Below are positions 1-7,565 of a DNA stretch of 9,622 nt, in pieces. Each line of letters starts with the position of its first letter. The stretch's first letter is position 1. The DNA comes from an uncultured Acetatifactor sp. GTDB taxonomy: Bacteria > Bacillota > Clostridia > Lachnospirales > Lachnospiraceae. The notes under the pieces are model-generated. The model was not told where the DNA came from and searched no databases. It saw nothing but the letters and a program-made list of their open reading frames with translations. Where the stretch lies: NCBI GenBank assembly GCA_947631715.1, contig CANRMK010000065.1:1-9622 (forward strand). The letters run 5' to 3'. Made by a program: the position numbers and the translations under genes.

Positions 1-339
1 GCAGTGAAGCTTACGTTTTCGGCCGTCTGCGACCGCTGTCTGACAGAAGTGCCTGTGGCGCTCTCTCTGGAGTTCGACAGACTTGTCACTTCCCCTGACA
101 GGGAGGAGGACGAGGAGGCGGACGACAAGAGCTTTATGGACGGTTTCCAGCTGGATGTGGAGGCCTTTGTGTACAATGAAGTCATAGGGAACTGGCCTGC
201 GAAGATTCTGTGCAGGGAGGACTGCCGGGGGTTGTGCCCCGTGTGCGGACAGAATCTGAATATGGGGGAGTGTGGGTGCGATACTTTCGTCCCCGACCCG
301 CGTATGGCAGCGATACAGGATATTTTTAAACGCGGATAA
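1..339 (+). CDS. yceD: YceD / DUF177 family protein, 5'-truncated by the window edge
   Basis: The reading frame is open from base 1 and ends at TAA 337-339, giving 112 visible codons. The family is usually about 165-175 residues, so roughly a third lies upstream. The GTG at base 4 has no room for a ribosome binding site and is unlikely to be the start. Two cysteine clusters are visible: CDRC near the start of the visible part, and CREDCRGLCPVCGQNLN followed by CGC near the C terminus, the typical DUF177 layout. An acidic run (REEDEEADD) lies between them. The protein is linked to rRNA/50S metabolism in bacteria and plants, but its biochemistry is poorly defined. It sits directly before rpmF, whose ribosome binding site abuts this stop codon; that pairing is conserved widely and supports the call. 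In Clostridia ackA often lies upstream, but that is outside this window. Confidence 0.93.
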   Translation, partial: AVKLTFSAVCDRCLTEVPVALSLEFDRLVTSPDREEDEEADDKSFMDGFQLDVEAFVYNEVIGNWPAKILCREDCRGLCPVCGQNLNMGECGCDTFVPDPRMAAIQDIFKRG

Positions 340-352
340 GGAGGTGTAACGA

Positions 353-532
353 ATGTCTATTTGTCCCAAGAATAAATCTTCCAAGAGCAGAAGAGATAAG
401 AGACGTGCAAACTGGAAAATGAGCGCTCCCACGCTGGTAAAGTGCAGCAAGTGCGGCGCCCTTATGATGCCCCACAAAGTTTGCAAGGCCTGTGGTTCTT
501 ACAACAAGAAGCAGGTTGTCAGTGTTGATTGA
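353..532 (+). CDS. rpmF: 50S ribosomal protein L32
   Basis: A 59-residue protein beginning MSICPKNKSSKSRRDKRRAN, the standard basic N terminus of bacterial L32. A zinc-ribbon follows, with CSKC at about residues 31-34 and CKAC at 44-47, so this is the zinc-binding (C+) form rather than the cysteine-less paralogue. It is part of the large ribosomal subunit near the peptidyl transferase region. The start ATG at 353 is preceded by an excellent AAGGAGGTG at 338-345 that overlaps the yceD stop, so translation of the two genes is probably coupled. The length is normal. It is followed 16 bp later by a terminator hairpin. The gene is short but unambiguous. Confidence 0.98.
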   Translation: MSICPKNKSSKSRRDKRRANWKMSAPTLVKCSKCGALMMPHKVCKACGSYNKKQVVSVD

Positions 533-545
533 CCAAAAGCGAAAA

Positions 546-592
546 GAGGCTGCCGCATGGACGAAAATTCAGTTCATGCGGCAGCTTTTATG
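546..592 (+). terminator. Rho-independent terminator after rpmF
   Basis: Perfect 11-bp inverted repeat, GCTGCCGCATG (549-559) and CATGCGGCAGC (575-585). It can extend inward by three more pairs (G-T, A-T, C-G) and outward through A/T pairs, and is followed by TTTTATGTTT. The GC-rich stem with a T tract straight after the rpmF stop fits an intrinsic terminator. The T tract is short and interrupted, so some readthrough into plsX is plausible. Confidence 0.7.
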
Positions 593-610
593 TTTCTCGC
601 AACTTTCTAC

Positions 611-639
611 TTGATTTTTCCAGAGGGGTCTAGTATATT
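611..639 (+). promoter_or_regulatory. Probable vegetative (sigma-A type) promoter for plsX
   Basis: TTGATT at 611-616 (4 of 6 to the -35 consensus), a 17-bp spacer and TATATT at 634-639 (5 of 6 to the -10 consensus). It lies between the rpmF terminator and plsX and predicts a transcript start near 646, giving a leader of about 65 nt. An imperfect palindrome CTAGTATATTAG (630-641) covers the -10 box and could be an operator; no regulator can be assigned from sequence alone. Confidence 0.6.
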
Positions 640-712
640 AGGGTAAGGTAGGCGAGTGCACAGCGTTCGCTTGAGATGTTTTTTGCGAAGTATTCGGAAG
701 GAAAGATGACAG

Positions 713-1723
713 ATGGCTGAACTGGTAAACGTGGCTGTGGACGCCATGGGCGGAGACAACGCGCCGGAAGAGGTTGTCAGGGGGGCCGTGGAGGCGGTCA
801 GCGAAGACAAGCGCGTGAAAGTGTTTCTGGTGGGCCGGGAGACCGTACTGAAAGAGGAATTGAGCCGGTACACCTACGATTCCGACAGACTGGAGATCGT
901 GCATGCGTCCGAAGTGATCGAGACAGGAGAACCGCCTGTGATGGCGATACGCACCAAGAAAGACTCCTCCATTGTAAAATGCATGAACATGGTAAAGGAG
1001 GGAGCCTGCGACGCCATGGTGTCCGCAGGAAGCACCGGGGCCGTACTGGTGGGCGGACAGGTCATTGTGGGGCGTATCAGGGGAGTGGAGAGACCGCCCC
1101 TTGCACCCATTATCCCCAATATAAACGGTGTGAGCCTGCTTCTGGACTGCGGCGCCAACGTGGATGCGAGACCCTCACAGCTTCTGCAGTTCGCAAAGAT
1201 GGGAAGCATTTACATGGAGAGCGTGATCGGTGTGAAGAACCCCAAGGTGGGCCTTGTGAACATCGGCGTGGAGGAGGAAAAGGGGAACGCTCTGACCAAG
1301 GAGACATACCCGCTTCTGCAGAATTGCCCGGAGATCAATTTTATCGGGAATGTGGAGGCCAGGGATATTCCTCTGGGCGGTGCGGACGTGCTGGTGTGCG
1401 AGGCTTTCGCAGGCAACATTGTCCTGAAGATGTTAGAGGGCGTCAGCTCGGCCCTCGTAACTAAGATCAAGGCGGGCATGATGACGTCTCTTCGCAGCAA
1501 GATCGGGGCCCTGTTGGTAAAGCCGGCGCTTAAGAGCACTCTGAAGGATTTCAGCACGGAGGCATACGGCGGCGCACCGCTTCTTGGATTGAACGGACTG
1601 GTGGTCAAGACCCACGGAAGCAGCAAGGCCATTGAGATCAGACATTCTATCCTTCAATGCATTGCATTCAAGGAGCAGAAAATAAACGAAAAAATCAGGG
1701 AACAGATCGTTCTTGGTGATTAA
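713..1723 (+). CDS. plsX: Phosphate acyltransferase PlsX
   Basis: PlsX converts acyl-ACP and phosphate to acyl-phosphate, the acyl donor used by PlsY in the first step of phospholipid synthesis; it is a peripheral membrane enzyme. The 336-residue length is normal. Family motifs are present in order: VAVDAMGGDNAP at 7-18, SAGSTGA at 104-110, LLDCGAN at 143-149, GVEEEKGN at 185-192, FIGNVEARDIP at 210-220, FAGNIVLK at 232-239 and YGGAPLLG at 285-292. The start at 713 is set by AAGGAAAG at 698-705; an ATG at 705 is in another frame and stops after four codons. It is the first gene after the promoter at 611-639. acpP follows after 16 bp, pairing the enzyme with the carrier of its substrate. The last codons overlap an in-frame TTG/GTG extension of acpP that I do not regard as a real start. 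Confidence 0.98.
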   Translation: MAELVNVAVDAMGGDNAPEEVVRGAVEAVSEDKRVKVFLVGRETVLKEELSRYTYDSDRLEIVHASEVIETGEPPVMAIRTKKDSSIVKCMNMVKEGACDAMVSAGSTGAVLVGGQVIVGRIRGVERPPLAPIIPNINGVSLLLDCGANVDARPSQLLQFAKMGSIYMESVIGVKNPKVGLVNIGVEEEKGNALTKETYPLLQNCPEINFIGNVEARDIPLGGADVLVCEAFAGNIVLKMLEGVSSALVTKIKAGMMTSLRSKIGALLVKPALKSTLKDFSTEAYGGAPLLGLNGLVVKTHGSSKAIEIRHSILQCIAFKEQKINEKIREQIVLGD

Positions 1724-1739
1724 CAGGAAAGGAAAGATT

Positions 1740-1970
1740 ATGGAATTTGAAAAGCTGAAAAAGGTAATCGCAGAGGTGCTGAATGTGGATCCCGAGGAGA
1801 TCACTATGGAAACGACTTTCATGGATGATCTGGGTGCGGATTCCCTGGATGTGTTCCAGATCATCATGGGTATCGAGGAAGAATTCGACATTGAGATCCC
1901 GGCAGACAAGGCCGAAAAGATCACGACCGTGGAGGAAGCGGTGGAACTGATCAAAGGAGTCATGAACTGA
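1740..1970 (+). CDS. acpP: Acyl carrier protein
   Basis: A 76-residue, strongly acidic protein. It carries growing acyl chains on a 4'-phosphopantetheine attached to a serine in the DSL motif. That motif is seen as LGADSLD, making Ser35 the modified residue. The helix II and III segment FQIIMGIEEEFDIEIP is also typical. The frame is open upstream to a TTG at 1713, inside plsX, but ATG 1740 is the better start: it has AGGAAAGGAAAG just upstream, gives the canonical ACP length, and puts MEFEKLKK at the N terminus. It is probably co-transcribed with plsX. The 158-bp spacer to rnc is far longer than any other gap in this cluster, so rnc may be expressed partly independently. Confidence 0.98.
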   Translation: MEFEKLKKVIAEVLNVDPEEITMETTFMDDLGADSLDVFQIIMGIEEEFDIEIPADKAEKITTVEEAVELIKGVMN

Positions 1971-2015
1971 CAGGAACAGGAAAAGATGTCTACGGATATC
2001 GATTGCTTTCAATGA

Positions 2016-2054
2016 GAGCAGTCCGCTGTGCGTGATCATGCAGGCGTACTGCTC
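2016..2054 (+). other. Stem-loop in the acpP-rnc spacer, possible RNA processing element
   Basis: Arms GAGCAGT (2016-2022) and ACTGCTC (2048-2054) are exact inverted repeats. Inside a single C/T mismatch, CGC and GCG extend the stem, and the apex contains a TGATCA palindrome. The hairpin is bracketed by a near-identical 12-mer, TTGCTTTCAATG (2003-2014) and TTGCTTTCAGTG (2057-2068). No solid T tract follows, so a simple terminator is unlikely. The position upstream of rnc is compatible with RNase III self-cleavage, known for rnc leaders in other bacteria; that role here is inference. Confidence 0.4.
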
Positions 2055-2128
2055 GTTTGCTTTCAGTGCCCTTTTGAAGAAATAGGATCGGCCGGCGCGC
2101 ATTTCTGGGCGCCCAATGGAGTATCAGT

Positions 2129-2842
2129 ATGCAGAACGAATTTACGATGAAGATGCTGGAGGAAAGGATCGGCTATCAGTTTCAGAACAAGACGCTTTTG
2201 AAACAGGCCCTTACCCACAGCTCGTTTACCAATGAACAGAAGATCAATAAAATCGGAAATTATGAACGGCTGGAATTTCTGGGGGACGCGGTGCTGGAGC
2301 TGGTATCCAGCGAATTCTTGTTCCGGGAGCATCCACAGGTGCCGGAGGGGGAGCTGACAAAGATGCGCGCCTCCATGGTTTGCGAGCCGTCCCTGGCATT
2401 CTGCGCCAGGGATCTTGAGCTGGGGCAGTTCATGCTTCTCGGAAAGGGAGAGGAGCACACAGGCGGGAGAGACCGGGACAGCATCACTTCAGATGCCATG
2501 GAGGCACTGATCGGCGCGATCTATATAGACGGCGGCATGGAAAAGGCAAAAGCCTTTATAGACAGGTTCATTTTGTCGGATCTGGAGGACAAGCAACTCT
2601 TCTATGACAGCAAAAGCAATCTGCAGGAGCTGATCCAGGGCAGGCTAAAGAAAGAATTCTGCTATGAGCTTCTGGAAGAGAGCGGGCCGGAGCACAATAA
2701 GACTTTCCGTGTGTCTGTGAGCATGGAGGGCAGAGTCCTCGGGGAGGGCTGTGGAAGAACAAAAAAAGCGGCAGAACAGCAGGCGGCGTACAGGGCGCTG
2801 TTAAAGCTGAAGGAAATGGGATATGTATTTAAAAAATATTGA
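2129..2842 (+). CDS. rnc: Ribonuclease III
   Basis: This double-strand-specific endoribonuclease matures rRNA precursors and cuts structured mRNA and antisense RNA duplexes. The 237-residue length is normal. The N-terminal nuclease domain carries the signature ERLEFLGDAVLE at 46-57, and DAMEALIGA at 122-130 supplies the second acidic pair; by comparison with E. coli the metal-binding residues should be E49, D53, D122 and E125. A C-terminal double-stranded RNA-binding domain spans about 160-228, ending in the lysine-containing GRTKKAAEQQAA. The chosen ATG has GGAG 7 nt upstream; in-frame ATGs at residues 7 and 9 are alternatives. The 3' end overlaps smc by 20 bp. It is preceded by an unusually long spacer with a stem-loop and a GC-rich palindrome TGGGCGCCCA (2106-2115) close to the ribosome binding site. 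Confidence 0.97.
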   Translation: MQNEFTMKMLEERIGYQFQNKTLLKQALTHSSFTNEQKINKIGNYERLEFLGDAVLELVSSEFLFREHPQVPEGELTKMRASMVCEPSLAFCARDLELGQFMLLGKGEEHTGGRDRDSITSDAMEALIGAIYIDGGMEKAKAFIDRFILSDLEDKQLFYDSKSNLQELIQGRLKKEFCYELLEESGPEHNKTFRVSVSMEGRVLGEGCGRTKKAAEQQAAYRALLKLKEMGYVFKKY

Positions 2843-5800
2843 AGTACAGGGTTTCAAATCGTTTGCAAATAAGATTAATTTCCAGTTTCACAACGGCATT
2901 ACCGGCATTGTGGGACCCAACGGCAGCGGCAAGAGCAATGTGGCGGACGCCGTGCGCTGGGTGCTGGGGGAGCAGCGCGTAAAGCAGCTGAGAGGCGCCA
3001 GCATGCAGGATGTCATTTTCTCGGGAACGGAAAACAGGAAACCGCAAAGCTGTGCGTTTGTAGCCATTACGATGGACAACTCCGATCATCAGCTCGCCAT
3101 CGACTTCGACGAGGTGACGGTGGCGAGGCGCCTTTACCGTTCCGGGGAAAGTGAATATCTGATCAACGGGGCTCCCTGCCGTTTAAAGGACGTGAACGAG
3201 CTCTTTTATGATACGGGTATCGGCAAGGAGGGGTATTCCATCATCGGCCAGGGCCAGATCGACAAGATCCTGAGCGGCAGGCCGGAGGAACGCCGGGAGC
3301 TTTTTGACGAGGCGGCAGGCATTGTGAAGTTCAAACGCCGGAAAGCGGCGGCGCAGGCCAAGCTGGAGAGCGAAAAGCAGAACCTTGTGCGTGTGAACGA
3401 TATCCTGTCGGAGCTGGAAAAGCAGACGGCGCCCCTGGAGCGTCAGGCCGAGGTGGCCAGGGTGTATCTGCGCAGGAAAGAAGAACTGAAGACGCTGGAC
3501 GTAAATGTGTTCCTGCTGGAGAATCGGAAACTCAGGGAACAGTTGAACGATGTGGGCGAAAAGTATGACGTCGCAGGTGCCGAGCTGGCGGATACCACGG
3601 GGAAATATGAGAACATCAGGGAAGAATACCAGCGGATCCAGGAGGAGATCGAGAGCCTGGACCGATCGATCGAGGCGGCTAGGAGCAGCTTAAATGACGC
3701 CGGGCTCATGCGGGGAAAGCTGGAGGGCGAGATGAACGTCCTGAAAGAGCAGATCAATTCCGCCAAAGGCAGCGAGGCCCATCTAACGAACAGGCGGGAA
3801 GCCCTGCAGGAGGAGATCTCCAAAAAGGAAAAGGACAAGGACGATCTGCTGCAGGAAAAGGGCGACACGGACAGAGAGGTCCAGGAGCTGTCCCTGAAGG
3901 CGGAAGAGCTGCGGTCGGAACTGGCACAGATACAGGGAGAGATTGAGGATTTAAACAGCCAGATCGAAGACGGAAAGAACACTATTATCGGGGAACTGAA
4001 TCAAAGGGCTACCATCAAATCCAAGATGGGGCGCTTTGACACCATGGTGGAGCAGGTGAATATCCGCAGGGCGGAGCTGAATTCCAGGCTGCTTCGGGCA
4101 AAATCCGATGAGGCGGCCCGGGAGGAGACCATCAGGAAGCTGGAGGAAGAGTTTGAGACTATCACGGAAGAGATCAGCGCCATGACCCAGCGGGAGGCAA
4201 GTGCGGAGCAGGAGCTTGGAGGAATCCGTGAGACACTGGCCGGAAAGGATGCGAAGCTCAGGGAAACCCAGAGCGCATACCACATGGAACTTTCCAAACT
4301 GGAGACTCTGTCCAGCCTGACCGAGCGCTATGAGGGATACGGCGGCAGCGTTAAGAAAGTCATGGAGCAGAAAGAAAAGGTCAAGGGTATCATCGGGGTG
4401 GTGGCGGACATCATCAAGGTGGAGAAAAAGTACGAGACTGCCATTGAGACTGCTCTGGGCGGCAATATCCAGAACATTGTCACGGACGATGAGGAGACGG
4501 CAAAGAAAATGATACGGTATCTGAAAGAGAACCGTCTCGGCCGGGCAACTTTCCTGCCTCTTACCAGTATCACAAAGCATCAGAAGTTTGGAACGCCGGA
4601 GGTCCTAAAGGAGCATGGCGTTATCGGTATGGCGGACGGCCTAGTCCAGATCGAGGACAAATATGCCGATGTGGCGAAAGCCATGCTTGGGCGCATTGTT
4701 GTGGTGGACAATGTGGACAATGCGGTCAGGATCGCCAGAAAGTACGATTACGGAATCCGGATGGTAACTCTGGAGGGAGAGCTTTTGGTCCCCGGAGGAG
4801 CTATCAGCGGCGGCGCTTTTAAGAACAACAGCAACCTCCTTGGCAGGCGCCGGGAGATCGACGAGCTGAAAAAGCGGGTGAAGCAGCTGCTGGGGGCCGT
4901 GGACGCCATGAACCGGGAGATCGACGATACCAAGACTCACAGGAACAAGCTGCGCATGGAGCTGGAGGAGCTCAAGACCGATCTCCAGAGGAAGTCCATC
5001 GAGCAGAACACCGCCCGGTTAAATATCGCCCAGGCCAGGGAGCGAATGGAGGAAGAGGCAGAGGGAGCGGCCTCCCTGAAACTGGAAGAGAAAGAGATCG
5101 AGGAACAGTTATCCAGGATCAATGAGGACAAGGATTCCATTCGGAAAGAGCTTGCTGACAGCGAGGCAGTGGAAAAGGCCGCTCAGGAAAGGATCGTAAA
5201 GCTCCAGCAGGAGATGGAGGAAAAGCGGAAGATCGAGGCCGAGGCCGCAGCCCTTGTGACGGAGCAGGATCTGAAAGTGGAGAAGATACGGCAGACCCAG
5301 GGCTTTAAACAGGCAAACGTGGACCGTATCGACGGCGAGATCCAGCGGGCCGGGCAGGAGCTTCAGGAGATCCTAAAAGCGCTTGAGGAAAACGAACAGG
5401 CAGTAGAGCAGAAGCGCAGAAATATCACAGAGATCGAGAAGACCATAGCCGCTTCTTACGACATTCAGAATGAATCTGAGGGCAAACTCAAAGAGATGGT
5501 GGAGCACAAGGAGGAGCTGTCGGAGAATCAAAAAAGCTTTTTTAAGAGGCGGGAAGAGCTTGCGGACCGCATGTCCGGCCTGGACAAGGAGGTCTACCGC
5601 CTGAACGCCCAGAAAGAGAGGCTGGAGGAGTCGCTTGAAAGCCAGATCAACTATATGTGGGAAGAGTATGAGATCACTCTGACAGATGCGGCGGCTCTGC
5701 GGAATGATGAAATGACAGACCTGTCAGCTATGAAGAGGGACATTGCATCTCTAAAAGACCAGATCAAAAAGCTGGGCGATGTGAATGTGAACGCCATTGA

Positions 5801-6383
5801 GGACTACCGGAATCTGATGGAGCGCTTCAACTTTATGAAGTCGCAGCATGACGATCTTGTGGAGGCGGAGAAGACTCTTGAGGGCATTATTCAGGAGCTT
5901 GACACTGCTATGAGAAAGCAGTTTACTGAGAAGTTCGGTGAGATCGACAGGGAATTTGATAAGGTATTTAAGGAATTGTTCGGCGGCGGAAAGGGCACGC
6001 TGGAACTGATGGAGGATGAGGATATTCTGGAGGCGGGCATACGCATCATCGCCCAGCCCCCCGGAAAGAAGCTGCAGAATATGATGCAGCTCTCCGGCGG
6101 CGAGAAAGCGCTGACGGCCATTGCGCTCCTGTTTGCCATTCAGAATCTGAAGCCGTCTCCGTTCTGCCTTTTGGACGAGATCGAGGCGGCGCTGGACGAT
6201 TCCAATGTGGGCCGCTTTGCAAAGTATCTGCACAAGCTTACGAAAAATACCCAGTTTATCGTTATCACCCACAGGAGAGGTACGATGGAGCAGGTGGACC
6301 GGCTGTACGGCATTACCATGCAGGAAAAGGGCGTGTCCACACTGGTGAGCGTAAATCTGATCGACAGGGAATTGGAGGATTAG
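2823..6383 (+). CDS. smc: Chromosome segregation protein SMC
   Basis: SMC is the ATPase of the SMC-ScpAB condensin, which loads at ParB/parS and extrudes DNA loops to separate chromosomes. The 1186-residue length is standard. The N-terminal head has Walker A GPNGSGKSN at 31-39. Long charged coiled coil runs from about 170 to 500 and again from about 690 to 1010. The hinge lies between: GYGGSVKKVM from about residue 505, ending near PGGAISGG at about 660. The C-terminal head has the ABC signature LSGGEK at 1090-1095, Walker B FCLLDE at 1114-1119 with catalytic Glu1119, a D-loop ALDDSNV and the H-loop ITHRRGTMEQVD. The ATG at 2823 lies within rnc, with AAGGA about 8 nt upstream, suggesting translational coupling. 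No break or missing motif was seen. scpA and scpB are not in this window. Confidence 0.99.
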   Translation: MYLKNIEVQGFKSFANKINFQFHNGITGIVGPNGSGKSNVADAVRWVLGEQRVKQLRGASMQDVIFSGTENRKPQSCAFVAITMDNSDHQLAIDFDEVTVARRLYRSGESEYLINGAPCRLKDVNELFYDTGIGKEGYSIIGQGQIDKILSGRPEERRELFDEAAGIVKFKRRKAAAQAKLESEKQNLVRVNDILSELEKQTAPLERQAEVARVYLRRKEELKTLDVNVFLLENRKLREQLNDVGEKYDVAGAELADTTGKYENIREEYQRIQEEIESLDRSIEAARSSLNDAGLMRGKLEGEMNVLKEQINSAKGSEAHLTNRREALQEEISKKEKDKDDLLQEKGDTDREVQELSLKAEELRSELAQIQGEIEDLNSQIEDGKNTIIGELNQRATIKSKMGRFDTMVEQVNIRRAELNSRLLRAKSDEAAREETIRKLEEEFETITEEISAMTQREASAEQELGGIRETLAGKDAKLRETQSAYHMELSKLETLSSLTERYEGYGGSVKKVMEQKEKVKGIIGVVADIIKVEKKYETAIETALGGNIQNIVTDDEETAKKMIRYLKENRLGRATFLPLTSITKHQKFGTPEVLKEHGVIGMADGLVQIEDKYADVAKAMLGRIVVVDNVDNAVRIARKYDYGIRMVTLEGELLVPGGAISGGAFKNNSNLLGRRREIDELKKRVKQLLGAVDAMNREIDDTKTHRNKLRMELEELKTDLQRKSIEQNTARLNIAQARERMEEEAEGAASLKLEEKEIEEQLSRINEDKDSIRKELADSEAVEKAAQERIVKLQQEMEEKRKIEAEAAALVTEQDLKVEKIRQTQGFKQANVDRIDGEIQRAGQELQEILKALEENEQAVEQKRRNITEIEKTIAASYDIQNESEGKLKEMVEHKEELSENQKSFFKRREELADRMSGLDKEVYRLNAQKERLEESLESQINYMWEEYEITLTDAAALRNDEMTDLSAMKRDIASLKDQIKKLGDVNVNAIEDYRNLMERFNFMKSQHDDLVEAEKTLEGIIQELDTAMRKQFTEKFGEIDREFDKVFKELFGGGKGTLELMEDEDILEAGIRIIAQPPGKKLQNMMQLSGGEKALTAIALLFAIQNLKPSPFCLLDEIEAALDDSNVGRFAKYLHKLTKNTQFIVITHRRGTMEQVDRLYGITMQEKGVSTLVSVNLIDRELED

Positions 6384-6399
6384 GAGGTTCACGGCAGGC

Positions 6400-7416
6400 A
6401 TGAGTGAAGAGAACCGCAATATCAATTCCAGCCTCCTGCGGAATAATATTTATGCCGCAGAAAAGATCGAAGTGGAGGAGGGGAAAAAGGGATTTTTCGC
6501 CCGGCTCAAGGCGGGGCTGACAAAGACCAGGGATAATATCGTCAGGGGGATCGATTCCGTATTTAACGGCTATTCCACTATCGACGAGGAATTTTATGAG
6601 GAGCTGGAGGAGATCCTGATCATGGGCGATATCGGGATCAGCGCCACCGGCGAGATCATAGAGCGCCTGAAAGAGCAGGTGGACGAGAGACATCTGAAAG
6701 AGCCCTCGGAATGCAGGCAGCTTCTGGTGGACAGCATACGGGAGCAGATGCGGGTGGACGAGGCGGCCTATGAGTTTGAAAAGCGCCAGTCGGTGGTCAT
6801 GATCATCGGCGTGAACGGCGTGGGCAAGACCACGACGGTGGGAAAGCTGGCGGGAAAGCTGAAAGACAGCGGACGAAGCGTGCTGATCGCGGCGGCGGAT
6901 ACGTTCCGGGCGGCGGCAGGCGACCAGCTTGCGGAGTGGGCCAGGAGAGCGGACGTACCCATGATCGGGGGAAAAGAGGGGGCGGATCCCGCCAGTGTGG
7001 TCTTTGACGCGGTGAACGCGGCCAAGGCCCGGGGAGTGGACGTGCTGCTCATCGACACCGCGGGGCGGCTCCACAATAAGAAGAATCTGATGGAAGAGCT
7101 CAGAAAGATGGACCGCATCATTGACAGGGAGTTTCCCGGGATCCATCGGGAGAACCTGATCGTGCTGGACGGCACCACAGGTCAGAACGCGATCTTTCAG
7201 GCAAGGGAGTTCGCGGATGTGGCCGACCTTACCGGGATCGTTCTGACAAAGATGGACGGAACTGCAAAAGGCGGCATCGCCGTGGCGATCCAGTCGGAGC
7301 TCAAGGTGCCGGTGAAATACATCGGTGTGGGAGAGACCATAGAGGATCTGCAGAAATTCGATCCGGATCAGTTCGTGAACGCGCTGTTCGACATTCCGCC
7401 ATCGCAGTATTCGTGA
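6400..7416 (+). CDS. ftsY: Signal recognition particle receptor FtsY
   Basis: FtsY is the SRP-type GTPase at the inner face of the membrane that pairs with Ffh to deliver ribosome-nascent chain complexes to SecYEG. In its 338 residues the N helical domain spans about 30-120, beginning with GFFARLKAGLTKTRDNIV. The G domain follows: G1 loop GVNGVGKTTT at 137-146, DTFRAAA at 167-173, DTAGR at 219-223, TKMDGTAKGG at 283-292 and GVGE at 309-312. The long acidic A domain of E. coli FtsY is absent, as in most Firmicutes. AGGAGG (6382-6387) overlaps the smc stop but sits 12 nt from the ATG, slightly far; no better start is visible. It is the last gene of the conserved cluster. No clear GC-rich terminator follows; a repeat element starts 17 bp after the stop. 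Confidence 0.98.
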   Translation: MSEENRNINSSLLRNNIYAAEKIEVEEGKKGFFARLKAGLTKTRDNIVRGIDSVFNGYSTIDEEFYEELEEILIMGDIGISATGEIIERLKEQVDERHLKEPSECRQLLVDSIREQMRVDEAAYEFEKRQSVVMIIGVNGVGKTTTVGKLAGKLKDSGRSVLIAAADTFRAAAGDQLAEWARRADVPMIGGKEGADPASVVFDAVNAAKARGVDVLLIDTAGRLHNKKNLMEELRKMDRIIDREFPGIHRENLIVLDGTTGQNAIFQAREFADVADLTGIVLTKMDGTAKGGIAVAIQSELKVPVKYIGVGETIEDLQKFDPDQFVNALFDIPPSQYS

Positions 7417-7433
7417 AATGGACGGAGGTCTGA

Positions 7434-7485
7434 AGTTTGAAAGTAAACTTTCAAATTTTGATTGGTATGCGTGCTGAAGCACGCA
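7434..7485 (+). repeat. Two-hairpin repeat element, copy A (ftsY to threonine ammonia-lyase spacer)
   Basis: Hairpin 1 pairs AGTTTGAAAGT (7434-7444) with ACTTTCAAATT (7447-7457), 11 pairs including one G-T. A conserved linker TTGATTGG follows (7458-7465). Hairpin 2 is TGCGTGC-TGAA-GCACGCA (7468-7485), seven pairs around a TGAA tetraloop. The same arrangement recurs at 8916-8980 with compensating changes in hairpin 1. The element fills the first half of the 149-bp spacer after ftsY. Hairpin 1 with its trailing TTTT could weakly terminate ftsY transcripts. No family name recognised. Confidence 0.75.
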
Positions 7486-7565
7486 AGGGGTATACATGCC
7501 GGAGTTGAACTGTTACCGGAAAAGAGGAGAACGTGGCCGTTGAAGCGGCAGAATGAGAGGAAGAG

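Noticed and set aside
979..1464. 161-codon + strand frame inside plsX
   Set aside because: It is out of frame within an intact plsX and has low-complexity Gly/Arg/Glu composition typical of a shifted frame.
1713..1739. Upstream in-frame TTG/GTG extension of acpP
   Set aside because: ATG 1740 has the better ribosome binding site and gives the canonical 76-residue ACP; the extension would overlap plsX.
5751..6425. 224-codon - strand frame opposite the smc 3' end, and similar antisense frames at 3951-4580 and 1433-1963
   Set aside because: All lie opposite conserved housekeeping genes, and no motifs were seen.
7434..7484. CRISPR or transposon ends as the explanation for the repeats around 7434 and 8874-9098
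   Set aside because: There is no regular repeat-spacer array, no transposase frame and no short target-site duplication. The repeats differ in length and are separated by a gene.
6313..7497. 394-codon open frame on the - strand opposite ftsY
   Set aside because: It is antisense to a complete, motif-bearing FtsY and has no recognisable domain. Codon bias of the + strand gene explains the lack of stops.
7496..7556. Short frames before the threonine ammonia-lyase gene (16 codons from ATG 7496; 8 codons from GTG 7533 after GAGGAG) as a leader peptide for attenuation
   Set aside because: Neither is enriched in isoleucine, leucine, valine or threonine, and no terminator/antiterminator pair follows before the ATG at 7566.
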